Below, piece by piece: positions 49,678-58,157 of a stretch of DNA of 64,000 nt. Under the pieces are notes generated by a model. The model ran no database searches. It saw nothing but the letters and a program-made list of their open reading frames with translations, and was not told the origin of the DNA. How positions within the stretch are numbered: the first letter of the stretch is position 1; the number at the start of each line of letters is the position of its first letter. The stretch comes from Gammaproteobacteria bacterium. Its GTDB lineage: Bacteria > Pseudomonadota > Gammaproteobacteria > UBA6429 > Thiohalophilaceae. Position numbers and translations under genes: made by a program. The stretch lies in NCBI GenBank assembly GCA_029881995.1, contig JAOULO010000002.1, forward strand, positions 62,001 to 126,000, read 5' to 3'.

Positions 49678-49878
49678 TTACTTAACCCAGTTTTTGTAGC
49701 CGTCAGTCACACCGTTTGTACCGTCTTCGTAACCGGCATTGTAGGCGTCATTAACACGCTGTTCTTCACGAACTGGATTGACCAGGAAACCACCTTGCCA
49801 ACCTTGCAGGTATTCGGGATCTACACCGGCGCCTTCCATTTCAACAACTGTCTTGTGATAAACATCTAAGTTATGCAT
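49678..49878 (-). CDS. Small conserved-looking protein with repeated GY/GW-G motifs
   Basis: 66 residues with a strong ribosome site (AGGAGAAAACCT before ATG). Contains WQGGFLVNP and AYNAGYEDGTNGVTDGY, short glycine/aromatic repeats slightly like the GYxAGxxG helix of ribosome modulation factor; I do not claim homology. No cysteine, signal or membrane segment. It converges on the bidirectional terminator and has its own upstream region. Function unknown. Confidence 0.55.
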   Translation of the reverse strand: MHNLDVYHKTVVEMEGAGVDPEYLQGWQGGFLVNPVREEQRVNDAYNAGYEDGTNGVTDGYKNWVK

Positions 49879-50262
49879 AGGTTTTCTCCTCTAGCTTCAA
49901 CGCTGTCGCTATTGTTTATCCAATAAGGCTGATACTTCGTCGCCCTACTGCAATTCAAAATCGTTTCAACTGCTTAAGCAGTCACCACCCATATCGGGGT
50001 TTTTTCTGGGCCGGGACTATACCAGAGTCCTGGCGGTAAATCCCGTACTTCTGACAGGGGCCAGAGTCTGAGACGGAGGGAAGTATAGCCAAGGGAACAA
50101 GCTGGCTGTATATCCCTATAGAGGGGTATTTGACCCTTTAATCCCTGATAGATTTGGACAAAAATACCCGAGTAATTCCCTTGGTATTTACTCGACCCAG
50201 CAATTGGGGGATAATTATAAGTATTTGGTAATATTCACGCGAGCCCCTGGGAGGGCAATACC
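49879..50262. other. 384-base intergenic region without recognised gene
   Basis: It separates two divergent genes. It contains several short runs that could form hairpins (for example around ATACCAGAGTCCTGG) and must hold both promoters, but I see no tRNA, no known riboswitch and no repeat shared with the rest of the window. A small RNA is possible but unsupported. Confidence 0.3.
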
Positions 50263-50688
50263 ATGTCTGAATTGAACGAAGTCGAATTTAATAGCGCCAT
50301 GTCGGCCTTTGAGTCCAAGCATTTTGGGACTGCCTGCCAGCTTCTGGGTCCCTTTGCCGAACAGGGCAATGCCGATGCCCAACACCGCCTGGCCATCATG
50401 TACCAGAATGGACTGGGTGTAGCCACCAATCCCGAGCAGGCGGTGAAATGGATGAAGGCCGCTGCCGATCAGGGGCATGCCCTGGCCCAGCATGGTCTGG
50501 GTTTTATGTATATGGAAGGTGAGTGTGTGGACAAAAATGCTGCTGAGGCCGTCAAATGGTTCAAGCTGGCTGCCGAGCAGGGTATGGTCGGATCTCAGAC
50601 CACCCTTGCCATGATGTATGAGCAGGGCAACGGGGTTGAGAAGGACCCTGAAGAGGCCCAGAAGTGGTACAAAATGGCCGGATTTTAA
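50263..50688 (+). CDS. Sel1-repeat protein, cytosolic
   Basis: 141 residues, no signal peptide. Three Sel1-like (TPR-type) repeats are plain: ADAQHRLAIMYQNGLGVATN, ALAQHGLGFMYMEGECVDKN and VGSQTTLAMMYEQGNGVEKD, each followed by a PExAxKWxxxAA helix. It should be a small solenoid adaptor for protein binding. It is single-gene, preceded by CTGGGAGGGC, and its partner is unknown. Confidence 0.88.
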   Translation: MSELNEVEFNSAMSAFESKHFGTACQLLGPFAEQGNADAQHRLAIMYQNGLGVATNPEQAVKWMKAAADQGHALAQHGLGFMYMEGECVDKNAAEAVKWFKLAAEQGMVGSQTTLAMMYEQGNGVEKDPEEAQKWYKMAGF

Positions 50689-50824
50689 ACGGGCTTTAAA
50701 ACCCCTGGTTCTTCCGGTTAAATGCTAGACTAAAAGTAGACGTCAGATTATTGGCATCCTGAGAAAATAGACGCTGAGTTATCTGTATTCAAAAATATAA
50801 TGATAATCAAAGAGTTGGAGTTTT

Positions 50825-51871
50825 ATGCGCCCCGCCCATTTAAGTAAAGTCCTGGATCAAGAGTTTTTGAGCACCCGTACAGGCCACCACACGCCCGTTA
50901 TGTTGTGGGGTCCTCCAGGGGTAGGTAAGTCCCAGATCATCGCCCAGATCGCGGATCGGCATAATGTCCCTCTAATTGATATTAGATTATCGCAAATGGA
51001 ACCCAGCGACCTGCGCGGCATTCCATTTCGAAATAACGAGATTGTGGAGTGGGCCATCCCGGCCATGCTTCCCGATGAAAAGCGACATGGCAAAGAGGGT
51101 ATCCTGTTTCTGGATGAGATTACTTCGGCACCCCCCAGTGTTTCGGCCGCCGCCTATCAGCTGATTCTGGATCGCAAACTGGGTGCCTATGAAATTCCCG
51201 AAGGCTGGGCCATCTTCGCAGCGGGTAATCGACAGGGCGATCGAGGTGTGACCTACAGCATGCCGGCCCCCCTGGCGAATCGTTTTTCCCATTTTGATTT
51301 TGATTTGAATGTTGATGACTGGGTGGCCTGGGCCTATCAAAATGGTATCGATGATCGCGTTATCGCCTTTGTCCGTTTTCGCCCAGAGCTGTTATTTGAA
51401 TTTGACCCGGCCCATAACCCGACAGCCTTTCCATCACCCCGTTCCTGGGAGTTTGCTCATCGTGGTTTGCAGAAGTTTCATGACCATCCTGAACTTTTAC
51501 TTGGCACGCTGCAGGCCTGTATCGGTCCTGCCGCCGGTATTGAGTTGAATGCCTTTATCGCCAACCTGGATCAAATGCCGGATATCGATGCCATTCTTCG
51601 CGGTGAAGAAGTCGCTGTCCCATCGGAAATCGATCTGCAGTATGCCGTGGCGTCTTCTCTGGTCGGTCGCGCCATTCGTTCCAAAGAAACGGATGAAGCC
51701 AAATCCGTCATTGGTAATATCCTGAATTATGCCAGCCGTTATCCGCAACGTGAGATGGGCGTGATGCAGGTATCGGATATGCATCGTGCCATTGGTGAAG
51801 TGTTGTTTACGGTACCTGAGTTTACTGACTGGTCGAATGCGATAGCTGATCTCATGCTATATGAAGGCTGA
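50825..51871 (+). CDS. MoxR-type AAA+ ATPase
   Basis: 348 residues with Walker A GPPGVGKSQ near residues 32-40, Walker B ILFLDEITSAPP, and sensor motif WAIFAAGNRQGDRGV. MoxR proteins act as chaperones that insert metals or activate partners together with VWA-domain proteins. The VWA/metallopeptidase-like gene follows, separated only by a palindromic repeat element. The pairing is classic. The target complex is unknown; the DsrS-like gene downstream suggests something in sulfur metabolism. Confidence 0.9.
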   Translation: MRPAHLSKVLDQEFLSTRTGHHTPVMLWGPPGVGKSQIIAQIADRHNVPLIDIRLSQMEPSDLRGIPFRNNEIVEWAIPAMLPDEKRHGKEGILFLDEITSAPPSVSAAAYQLILDRKLGAYEIPEGWAIFAAGNRQGDRGVTYSMPAPLANRFSHFDFDLNVDDWVAWAYQNGIDDRVIAFVRFRPELLFEFDPAHNPTAFPSPRSWEFAHRGLQKFHDHPELLLGTLQACIGPAAGIELNAFIANLDQMPDIDAILRGEEVAVPSEIDLQYAVASSLVGRAIRSKETDEAKSVIGNILNYASRYPQREMGVMQVSDMHRAIGEVLFTVPEFTDWSNAIADLMLYEG

Positions 51872-51875
51872 ATAT

Positions 51876-51968
51876 GTCATTGCGAGGAGTGACAACGACG
51901 AAGCAATCTGTACATATTCTCCACTAAGCTGGAGATTGCTTCGTCGCAAAAACTCTCCTCGCAATGAC
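51876..51968. repeat. Nested inverted-repeat element (REP/MITE-like)
   Basis: Outer arms GTCATTGCGAGGAG (51876-51889) and CTCCTCGCAATGAC (51955-51968) are perfect complements, and inner arms CGACGAAGCAATCT (51896-51909) and AGATTGCTTCGTCG (51933-51946) are too. The whole folds into one long hairpin. Its CATTGCGAGGAG...GAAGCAATC core is of a kind found scattered through many bacterial genomes. It sits 4 bases after the ATPase stop and 18 bases before the next start, inside an operon. Confidence 0.85.
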
Positions 51969-51986
51969 AGTGAATAAGACCGAATT

Positions 51987-53255
51987 ATGATCAAGCAGGA
52001 CAACGAAACCAAACTCGCTGCAGCACGTACGCGGCTGATCATTGATAAACCTTTCCTGGGTGCACTGGTTTTGCGTCTGCCCATCATCGAAGCCGATCCC
52101 GAGTGGTGTAAGACCACGGCTACCGATGCCCGATCCTTTTATTACAATCCGGAATTCATTGAACAACTGAGTCTGAGTGAAACCGAATTCATTCTTGCTC
52201 ATGAAGCCCTGCATTGTGCGCTGTCCCATTTTGCTCGAAGAGAAAGCCGAATCAAGCACCGATGGGATGTTGCCTGTGACTATGCCATCAATCCTATTTT
52301 GATAAAGGAAGGCCTCAAGGCACCACCTGGCACCTTGTCAGAAAAAACCTATGAAGGGATGACTGCTGAAGAGATCTATCCCTATATCAATGACAACGAT
52401 AACGAAGAGACCCTCGATGACCATATCTATGATGACAATGAGTCATCATCAAAGGATCAGCAGAGCACGCAACCGCCACAACCCCCAAAGAGTGATGACC
52501 CTTCAGACCAAGGCAAGCAAGGACAAAGTCCACCACCGCAAGGGGGTAGTAAACCGGAACAGGACCCCGATAAACAAGGTGGGCAGAGCGGGGCATATCA
52601 GCCGCCACCCCTGTCCCATGAAGAACGAGAGTCTCTCAATGTACAGTGGCAACAGCGTCTGGCTGGTGCCGCACAGCAGGCTATGCAGGCTGGCAAGATG
52701 GATGGCGACATGGCGCGCCTGGTGGACTTCCTGTTGCAGCCCCGCTTACCCTGGCGAATGTTGCTGGCCCGCTATATGTCCGGTATCGCAAGGGATGATT
52801 ACAGCTATACAAGGCCCTCGACACGGCGCGGAGATCCAGCCATATTCCCCAGTCTACGCAGTTCTCAAACCGAACTTGTGGTGGCCCTGGACACCAGTGG
52901 CTCCATACATGAAGATGAGTTAAGCGAGTTTGTTTCGGAGATCGACGCTATTAAAGGCCAGATCAGGGCAAAAATCACCCTGGTCGCCTGCGATTCAAAA
53001 ATTGTCGCTGACAGTCCCTGGGAATATGAGCCCTGGGAAGAGTTCATTTTGCCAGAATCGATTGCCGGTGGGGGTGGCACCAACTTTGTACCGGTGTTCG
53101 ATTGGGTCAATACGCAGGACCGATACCCGGATCTGCTTATTTACTTTACCGACGCCGAAGGTAACTTTCCCAGTGTTCCGCCCAATTACCCTGTGTTGTG
53201 GCTGGTGAAAGGTAAACATCCAGTTCCTTTTGGACAACGCATCCAGTTGAATTAA
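51987..53255 (+). CDS. Metallopeptidase-like/VWA protein (DUF2201 type)
   Basis: 422 residues. The N-terminal domain has HEALH at residues 72-76 and WDVACDYAIN near 93-102, the putative metallopeptidase signature of DUF2201. A Gln/Pro/Asp-rich linker (about 145-210) joins it to a C-terminal VWA-like domain with the MIDAS start DTSGSIHEDEL and a later TDAEG. It is cytosolic. Together with the MoxR ATPase it should form a metal-dependent chaperone pair. It lies 13 bases before the DsrS-like gene, so all four genes 50825-54940 appear to be one operon despite the inserted repeat. Confidence 0.88.
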   Translation: MIKQDNETKLAAARTRLIIDKPFLGALVLRLPIIEADPEWCKTTATDARSFYYNPEFIEQLSLSETEFILAHEALHCALSHFARRESRIKHRWDVACDYAINPILIKEGLKAPPGTLSEKTYEGMTAEEIYPYINDNDNEETLDDHIYDDNESSSKDQQSTQPPQPPKSDDPSDQGKQGQSPPPQGGSKPEQDPDKQGGQSGAYQPPPLSHEERESLNVQWQQRLAGAAQQAMQAGKMDGDMARLVDFLLQPRLPWRMLLARYMSGIARDDYSYTRPSTRRGDPAIFPSLRSSQTELVVALDTSGSIHEDELSEFVSEIDAIKGQIRAKITLVACDSKIVADSPWEYEPWEEFILPESIAGGGGTNFVPVFDWVNTQDRYPDLLIYFTDAEGNFPSVPPNYPVLWLVKGKHPVPFGQRIQLN

Positions 53256-53268
53256 ACTTAAAGAAGTT

Positions 53269-54402
53269 ATGCAAACACTTTCCAATGAAGACAACCTGCG
53301 ACTGAATGTCCTGCTCAATCAGGATGTGCAGGCCATTCGCATAGATGAGGGCAAGATGATCGTCTATGGCCTGACCGATCGCGGTGAGGCCAAAATCAAA
53401 CTCAATCCCAATGTACGGGATGAAAAATACATTCGTTCCATTAAAGAAGCCATTTCTTCCCATGTACTGGGATCACCCGGCGGTTATCCTATCTATATTA
53501 AACGCTGGACTCGCATGGGCCAGGCCAAAGATAAGAGTCTGGAAAGTCTGTTAAAACTCGGTGAACCGGAAGCCATTGTGGCCGTCGTGCATGCGCAGGG
53601 TTTGACGGATGAAATGGCACGCCGTGCCTGGTGGGCCATGCCCAGTGCCGAGAACGCACGTCGCATGCTGGCAAGAGAGGCGGTTGCGACAGGTAACATG
53701 GGCCGGGTGCTGGCCGAGTTCCTGTTAGAGTTCTTACCCTTTGAAGAACAGGCGCGCGACATTATTGAAAGTGTACGGCTGGTGCTACAACCTGGTCTGA
53801 TCACAGAGGATGAACGCCAGAGTCTGTGGGACAGGGGGCAACGTAAAAATGTTTATCGGGTTGGCTTCCTTCTGATGCAAGCCAATGACCTGCCGGAACA
53901 ACAGGCTGCCCATAGTGCTTATGATGAAACACAAAACAAACTGGCCTCACTGACTGAACAGAATAATCCCTATGCCAGTTTACTCAGTCATATATATAGT
54001 GAAGCCGGTCAGAATTTTATCCATACCGTAGAAAATATCATGGGCAAACCCTCCAATCAGGATGTGGTGGTGATGACACTGGAAGCCATGCGTGCCTTTT
54101 TCAATGACATACGCTTAGAGGGAGCAGGGCGTCGCGACATGCAGGACATCGAGACCGAAGTCGAACAGGCCTGTCAGGCAGTGAATGGTTCAGCACCACC
54201 GGGGCTGGCAGAAATTATATCGGCCTTACCTGAATACACCGATGCTATTAAAGCCATGATGAAACTCGCCTGTGTCGGTGTCGATGTAGTCAATCCCATT
54301 TTTGCCCAGACCGATGCTATAGGTAACGCCATGCGTCGCAAGATTGAGCCTGTTTCCGGCCCTCTGTTACAGCAATGCAAAATATTAAGAGGTAAGGCAT
54401 GA
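53269..54402 (+). CDS. dsrS: DsrS-like protein
   Basis: 377 residues, cytosolic. The pattern of the first 170 residues, with GSPGGYPIYIKRWTRMGQ, LGEPEAIVAVVHAQGLTDE and ARRAWWAMPSAENARRML, agrees with what I recall of DsrS of purple sulfur bacteria, a soluble protein of unknown function encoded at the end of the dsr operon. Here it is detached from dsr genes and follows a MoxR/VWA pair. The family name is from memory and the role is not established. The rest of the protein is helical. It starts 13 bases after the VWA gene and is followed by a gene 1 base after its stop. Confidence 0.6.
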   Translation: MQTLSNEDNLRLNVLLNQDVQAIRIDEGKMIVYGLTDRGEAKIKLNPNVRDEKYIRSIKEAISSHVLGSPGGYPIYIKRWTRMGQAKDKSLESLLKLGEPEAIVAVVHAQGLTDEMARRAWWAMPSAENARRMLAREAVATGNMGRVLAEFLLEFLPFEEQARDIIESVRLVLQPGLITEDERQSLWDRGQRKNVYRVGFLLMQANDLPEQQAAHSAYDETQNKLASLTEQNNPYASLLSHIYSEAGQNFIHTVENIMGKPSNQDVVVMTLEAMRAFFNDIRLEGAGRRDMQDIETEVEQACQAVNGSAPPGLAEIISALPEYTDAIKAMMKLACVGVDVVNPIFAQTDAIGNAMRRKIEPVSGPLLQQCKILRGKA

Positions 54403-54403
54403 T

Positions 54404-54940
54404 ATGGCACTGAACTTTATGCAACTTGCAGTTAACTTTAAGGTTCGACTTAACGAAGAGGCCATGCAACGTCATATGACCGCCTCGCCGTATGTGGTCG
54501 GGGAAGAACTGGCCAGGCAGATCACAGAATATACCAATCAGAATGAACTGGGTTATTACCCAGCAATCGATTTTTTTATCGAGAATGGTGGCATTGAAAA
54601 AGATCTACTCGATGCCGTGGGTAACATCTCCTGGCTGATCACTAACCTTGTCAGAGAAGAAGTGCGTATTCGTCTACGTTCCGTGTTTTCCACCATCAAG
54701 TTTGAATCTCTACAAACCCAGGCATTCACCATGCCCGGCATCCGTCCAGGACAGAATAATGCACACCACATGCTGGTCGATCACTACACACCCGATCAGG
54801 TAAAAGTAAATATCATCGCTACCATGGTACGCAAACAACAAAGCACCATAGAAGCCACACAAATGGCCCGTCACCAGATCTGTCGCTGGCTAAAAACAAG
54901 ATTTGAATCCCTGGAGATCACCAACGTCCAGACGATATAA
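54404..54940 (+). CDS. Protein encoded with DsrS, unknown function
   Basis: 178 residues, mostly helical with an N-terminal strand (FMQLAVNFKVRLNEEAMQ). No cysteines in a motif (one in HQICRW), no signal peptide. It begins 1 base after the DsrS-like stop, so translation is likely coupled. Segment MPGIRPGQNNAHHMLVDH, with paired histidines, might bind a metal. I do not recognise the family. The two genes are probably functional partners. Confidence 0.6.
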   Translation: MALNFMQLAVNFKVRLNEEAMQRHMTASPYVVGEELARQITEYTNQNELGYYPAIDFFIENGGIEKDLLDAVGNISWLITNLVREEVRIRLRSVFSTIKFESLQTQAFTMPGIRPGQNNAHHMLVDHYTPDQVKVNIIATMVRKQQSTIEATQMARHQICRWLKTRFESLEITNVQTI

Positions 54941-55045
54941 ATAACTTCCCTTTGCTAGATGCGAAGGGTTAGGGTGAGATTAACCCTCATCTAGAATGGG
55001 AGACCAATAATATTCCCCAGCCTGGCAGGAGAGACCAGAATTATT

Positions 55046-55066
55046 CCCCCTCCTGGCAGGAGGGGG
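55046..55066. repeat. Palindromic repeat, variant
   Basis: CCCCCTCCTGGCAGGAGGGGG is a perfect odd-centre palindrome with the same CTGGCAG centre as the element at 2085. A related degenerate copy lies just before it (CCCCAGCCTGGCAGGAG, 55016-55032). The region 54941-55176 holds three such elements and no gene. Confidence 0.75.
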
Positions 55067-55106
55067 CGAGGGGGTGGTGATCTAATATATAATTCCTATA
55101 TTAATT

Positions 55107-55139
55107 ACCCCTCCCTAACCCTCCCCTGCAAGGGGAGGG
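55107..55139. repeat. Dispersed palindromic repeat, copy 2 (inverted)
   Basis: This is the inverse of the element at 2085-2117, agreeing at 32 of 33 bases (centre CTGCAAG instead of CTGCCAG). It lies 38 bases before the glutaredoxin start, so its hairpin may fall in that leader. Confidence 0.8.
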
Positions 55140-55176
55140 AATAAAGGTGTGTAGAAACTTATTTAGAGGAAACAAA

Positions 55177-55431
55177 ATGCCCAATGTAGTCATGTACTGT
55201 TCAGATTCCTGCCCCTACTGCGCCAATGCAGAAAAGTTATTAACAAAGAAGGGTGTCGCCATAGAAAAGAAAAACGTCGATGAAGACCCAGCCCTGTGGG
55301 ATGAAATCGAAGCCAAAACCGGCCGCGACAGCGTGCCGCAGATATTTATCAACGAACAACACATCGGTGGCTTTGATGAGTTATCTGAACTGGAATTCGA
55401 CGACAAACTGGATCCGCTTCTGGCCGACTGA
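55177..55431 (+). CDS. grxC: Glutaredoxin 3 family (GrxC)
   Basis: 84 residues from the ATG at 55177 with TAGAGGAAAC upstream; the earlier in-frame ATG would add ten unlikely residues. Dithiol active site CPYC in YCSDSCPYCANAEKLL, and the glutathione-binding motifs SVPQIFIN (cis-proline) and GGFDEL are all present. It reduces disulfides and glutathione mixed disulfides with GSH in the cytosol. It is monocistronic or co-transcribed with the BFD-like gene 88 bases downstream. Confidence 0.93.
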   Translation: MPNVVMYCSDSCPYCANAEKLLTKKGVAIEKKNVDEDPALWDEIEAKTGRDSVPQIFINEQHIGGFDELSELEFDDKLDPLLAD

Positions 55432-55519
55432 TCCGTCGGCTTCAACTTCTGGTAATCAAGGGTAACGAACACAACAGTCAAAACACCAAAACCATCTCTG
55501 CAAATTAAGAGACAGATTT

Positions 55520-55786
55520 TTGAAAACCGATCCCATTCAGCTTGCCATAAACAGACTGCCACCTATCCTCAGGCAAGATGTAGAGAAAAACCTCTGTACC
55601 TGCAACGATGTACCGAAGTTAGATATTATTAAGGCCATTGTTGCCGGGGCTACGTCTGTGGAAGCGGTTAGAAAAGAAACCTATGCCACGATGGGATCGG
55701 GTTGTTGTATTCAACAGGTGGAGCGATTAATTGAATGTATTTGCAAGCCTGAAATGAAAAAGAGACGATCCAAAAAGAATCAATAA
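55520..55786 (+). CDS. BFD-like (2Fe-2S)-binding domain protein
   Basis: 88 residues from a TTG start (no ATG fits). The pattern CTCNDVPKLDIIKAIVAGATSV, then GSGCCIQQVERLIE, follows bacterioferritin-associated ferredoxin domains: CxC, a helix-turn with AGAxSV, and a second cysteine pair. In the usual domain the second pair is CxxC; here it is CC, with a further CIC later, so cluster binding is uncertain. A basic tail (KKRRSKKNQ) ends it. A small redox or iron-handling protein. Confidence 0.6.
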   Translation: MKTDPIQLAINRLPPILRQDVEKNLCTCNDVPKLDIIKAIVAGATSVEAVRKETYATMGSGCCIQQVERLIECICKPEMKKRRSKKNQ

Positions 55787-55889
55787 TATTTCGATTGCCT
55801 TTCTCAGCTGGGTATCTTGCATTTTTCCACCTTGCTTATGATTAATATGCTGTGATATAGATACAGAAAGTCAACAACAGGATGGATAC

Positions 55890-56723
55890 ATGGCCTCAAT
55901 AACAGCACGAGTTCCTCAGGTAGACTGGTCAAAAGGGTTTGATCGCCATTGGAATGATGGTAATCCAGCAGTTACCCATGCCTTTAACGCATTGTCATTT
56001 ATTTTTCCTCAGGGTGAGCAATTTTTTATTCAGGTTGTTCGAGAAGCCTCCCAGAAGTTAGAGCATGATAAATATCCAGAACTTGTCAAAGACGTAAAGG
56101 CATTTATCACCCAGGAATCTGCCCATACCTACCAGCACCAACAATATAATTCGCAATTAGAACAGCAAGGCTACAAAAACGTGGTGCATAATTATATGCG
56201 GCGTCTACAAATGCAAGCACACAAACGATTATCGCCATTAACGAAGCTGGCACTTGTTAGTGGTTATGAGCATTACACCGCCATTTTAGGTAATTATCTT
56301 CTCAATAATCCGCAGATGATTGACCGTGCTGATGTTGATATGGCTCTGATATGGGGGTGGCATTCCGCCGAAGAAACTGAACATAAAGCAGTTTGCTTTG
56401 ACCTTTATAAGGCGATGGGTGGTGGTTGGTTACGGCGGATACTTGCATTTCTGTTTGCAACGATTGATTTTAATATCATCTATGCGCGCCTTTATATGAA
56501 TTTGCTGCGCCATGATGGTTGCCTGAAACCAGTGCGACTGTTTAAAACTCTACGCCAGTATTTTAGTTTCTTTTATGGTCGAAAAGGGATTATGTGGCAC
56601 ATGATAGGTTATGGTTTTCTTTATTTGAGTCCCGGATTTCATCCGTGGAATAATAACAATAGAGCATTATTGAATGCCTGGCTGTCTAAAAATCGTCCTC
56701 GGTTAAAAGAGGTGAATAATTAA
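55890..56723 (+). CDS. Metal-dependent hydrolase-like diiron protein (PF10118 type)
   Basis: 277 residues. Conserved acid/histidine motifs typical of this ferritin-like diiron fold are present: QESAHTYQHQQY, SGYEHYTAILG and WHSAEETEHKAVCFDLY. The C-terminal third holds hydrophobic helices (FLFATIDFNIIYARLYMN) suggesting membrane contact. The family is annotated as metal-dependent hydrolase, but the ligands also fit oxygen-activating diiron enzymes. The substrate is unknown. No operon partner is evident. Confidence 0.82.
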   Translation: MASITARVPQVDWSKGFDRHWNDGNPAVTHAFNALSFIFPQGEQFFIQVVREASQKLEHDKYPELVKDVKAFITQESAHTYQHQQYNSQLEQQGYKNVVHNYMRRLQMQAHKRLSPLTKLALVSGYEHYTAILGNYLLNNPQMIDRADVDMALIWGWHSAEETEHKAVCFDLYKAMGGGWLRRILAFLFATIDFNIIYARLYMNLLRHDGCLKPVRLFKTLRQYFSFFYGRKGIMWHMIGYGFLYLSPGFHPWNNNNRALLNAWLSKNRPRLKEVNN

Positions 56724-56796
56724 TTATTAATAATTGTCATTTCATTGAAAGTGAAGTGAGTGTTTTGAGTAGGACAATTGCCTGAATGGAAATAAG

Positions 56797-57171
56797 ATGA
56801 ATAAAATTGATAATAAAGAAATAGAGGAAGTGGAAGAAAATCTTAGACAGGCCATGATGGCATCAGATATTAGTATGCTCGATAAACTGATATCTCCTTG
56901 TTTGATATTTACCAATCACCTTGGACACGTTATGAGCAAGGACGATGATCTCAATGGTCATAAAAGCGGTGACTTTCTGATTGAGGATATTGTGCTGTCT
57001 GATTCTACATGTTTCATTCATGGTGACACGGCCGTAGTTGCCACCAGGGCGGATATTACGGGCTCATATAAAGGGTCACCGGCCAACGGAAATTTTCGTT
57101 TTACCCGCGTCTGGCAAAAGCATGATAATCAATTACAGGTCATAGCCGGTCATTCCTGCATAATCGCTTAA
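56797..57171 (+). CDS. SnoaL/NTF2-like protein (DUF4440 type)
   Basis: 124 residues of the cone-shaped NTF2 fold: opening helices (EEVEENLRQAMMASDISML), then CLIFTNHLGHVMSKDDDL, a central strand (ATRADITGSYKGSPANGN) and FRFTRVWQKHDNQLQVIAGHSC at the end. Such proteins serve as small-molecule binding or isomerase domains. A function cannot be assigned. It begins 73 bases after the diiron protein. Confidence 0.8.
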   Translation: MNKIDNKEIEEVEENLRQAMMASDISMLDKLISPCLIFTNHLGHVMSKDDDLNGHKSGDFLIEDIVLSDSTCFIHGDTAVVATRADITGSYKGSPANGNFRFTRVWQKHDNQLQVIAGHSCIIA

Positions 57172-57211
57172 GGCTTAAATTCAGTAACAGCACTATTTGA
57201 AACTTTTTATA

Positions 57212-58021
57212 TTATTTTTTCCCAATTCCCAACCATGCATGGGCCTGTAAGGCTTCAGGTTTGGTCGCAGTTTGCTCCTTGAGATAATTCAGAGCGATTT
57301 GGTTTTTCTCCTGCCAGGCCTCATCGCTCATGCTGTTTTTGTACATGGCGATGGGTGCATTGGCCTGAACCATATCGTTCCAGAAATCTTTGACATTGGT
57401 AAACGGGATCTCGCCGGTGACACGATGAATTTCTACATCACGAAAACCGGCTTGTTCTAGTTCATTCCTGAAAAACTCGGGGTTTTCCAGTGATTCAATA
57501 TCGGTTTGAGGGGCAGGTATATTGGGATTGATCTGCCGTAAGGTACCGAATACAAGTTGAAACCCGTTTGATTCTGAAACGGGTGCCCAACAGGAGATGA
57601 CGGCTTTGCCACCTGGCTTGAGCGTACGGCGTATTTCGGCATAGGCCTTTGCGCGATCGTCAAAAAACATAAGACCAAATAGCGAAATGGCCGCATCAAA
57701 CTGGTTATTCTCATATGGCATATCCTGCCCATCACCACAGATTGTTTTTATGTTGCGAATGTTCTGTTCCCGAATAATGTCATCAAGTATCTTTATCATG
57801 GGTTCAGAAAAATCCAGGGCATCGATAGATTCAACATTTGGCGCGGCCAGTAGTGCAACGGTACCGGGGCCACATGCAATATCAACAAGACTATCCTGAG
57901 GTTTGAGTTCGAGTAGTTTAAGTGCCGCTGATGCATAGGTGCGAAACATCGGCATGGTGATGTCGGCATATGCCGATGCCACCAGATCCCAGGGTGTTTT
58001 TGTGCTGAGTAAGTTGGCCAT
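57212..58021 (-). CDS. Class I SAM-dependent methyltransferase
   Basis: 269 residues. SAM motif I is VDIACGPGTVALLAAP, the acidic motif II region follows (DALDFSEPMIKIL), then CGDGQDMPYENNQFDAAISLFGLMFF. It belongs to the UbiE/type 11 methyltransferase group. A strong ribosome site (AGGAGAATAAC) precedes the ATG. It is divergent from the LysR regulator at 58158 with 136 bases between, the usual arrangement of a LysR regulator with its target. The acceptor substrate is unknown. Confidence 0.88.
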   Translation of the reverse strand: MANLLSTKTPWDLVASAYADITMPMFRTYASAALKLLELKPQDSLVDIACGPGTVALLAAPNVESIDALDFSEPMIKILDDIIREQNIRNIKTICGDGQDMPYENNQFDAAISLFGLMFFDDRAKAYAEIRRTLKPGGKAVISCWAPVSESNGFQLVFGTLRQINPNIPAPQTDIESLENPEFFRNELEQAGFRDVEIHRVTGEIPFTNVKDFWNDMVQANAPIAMYKNSMSDEAWQEKNQIALNYLKEQTATKPEALQAHAWLGIGKK

Positions 58022-58157
58022 TGTTATTCTCCTTATATAAATGTAGTTCAGTACTTCTTTTTTTAAGTCATGGCTGCTATCTTAGATGTCCATAAATGAA
58101 ATGTAATCAGACATAGATGCAATTATTCTTTGCAAAAAAGGACAGCAGGAGGATGAT

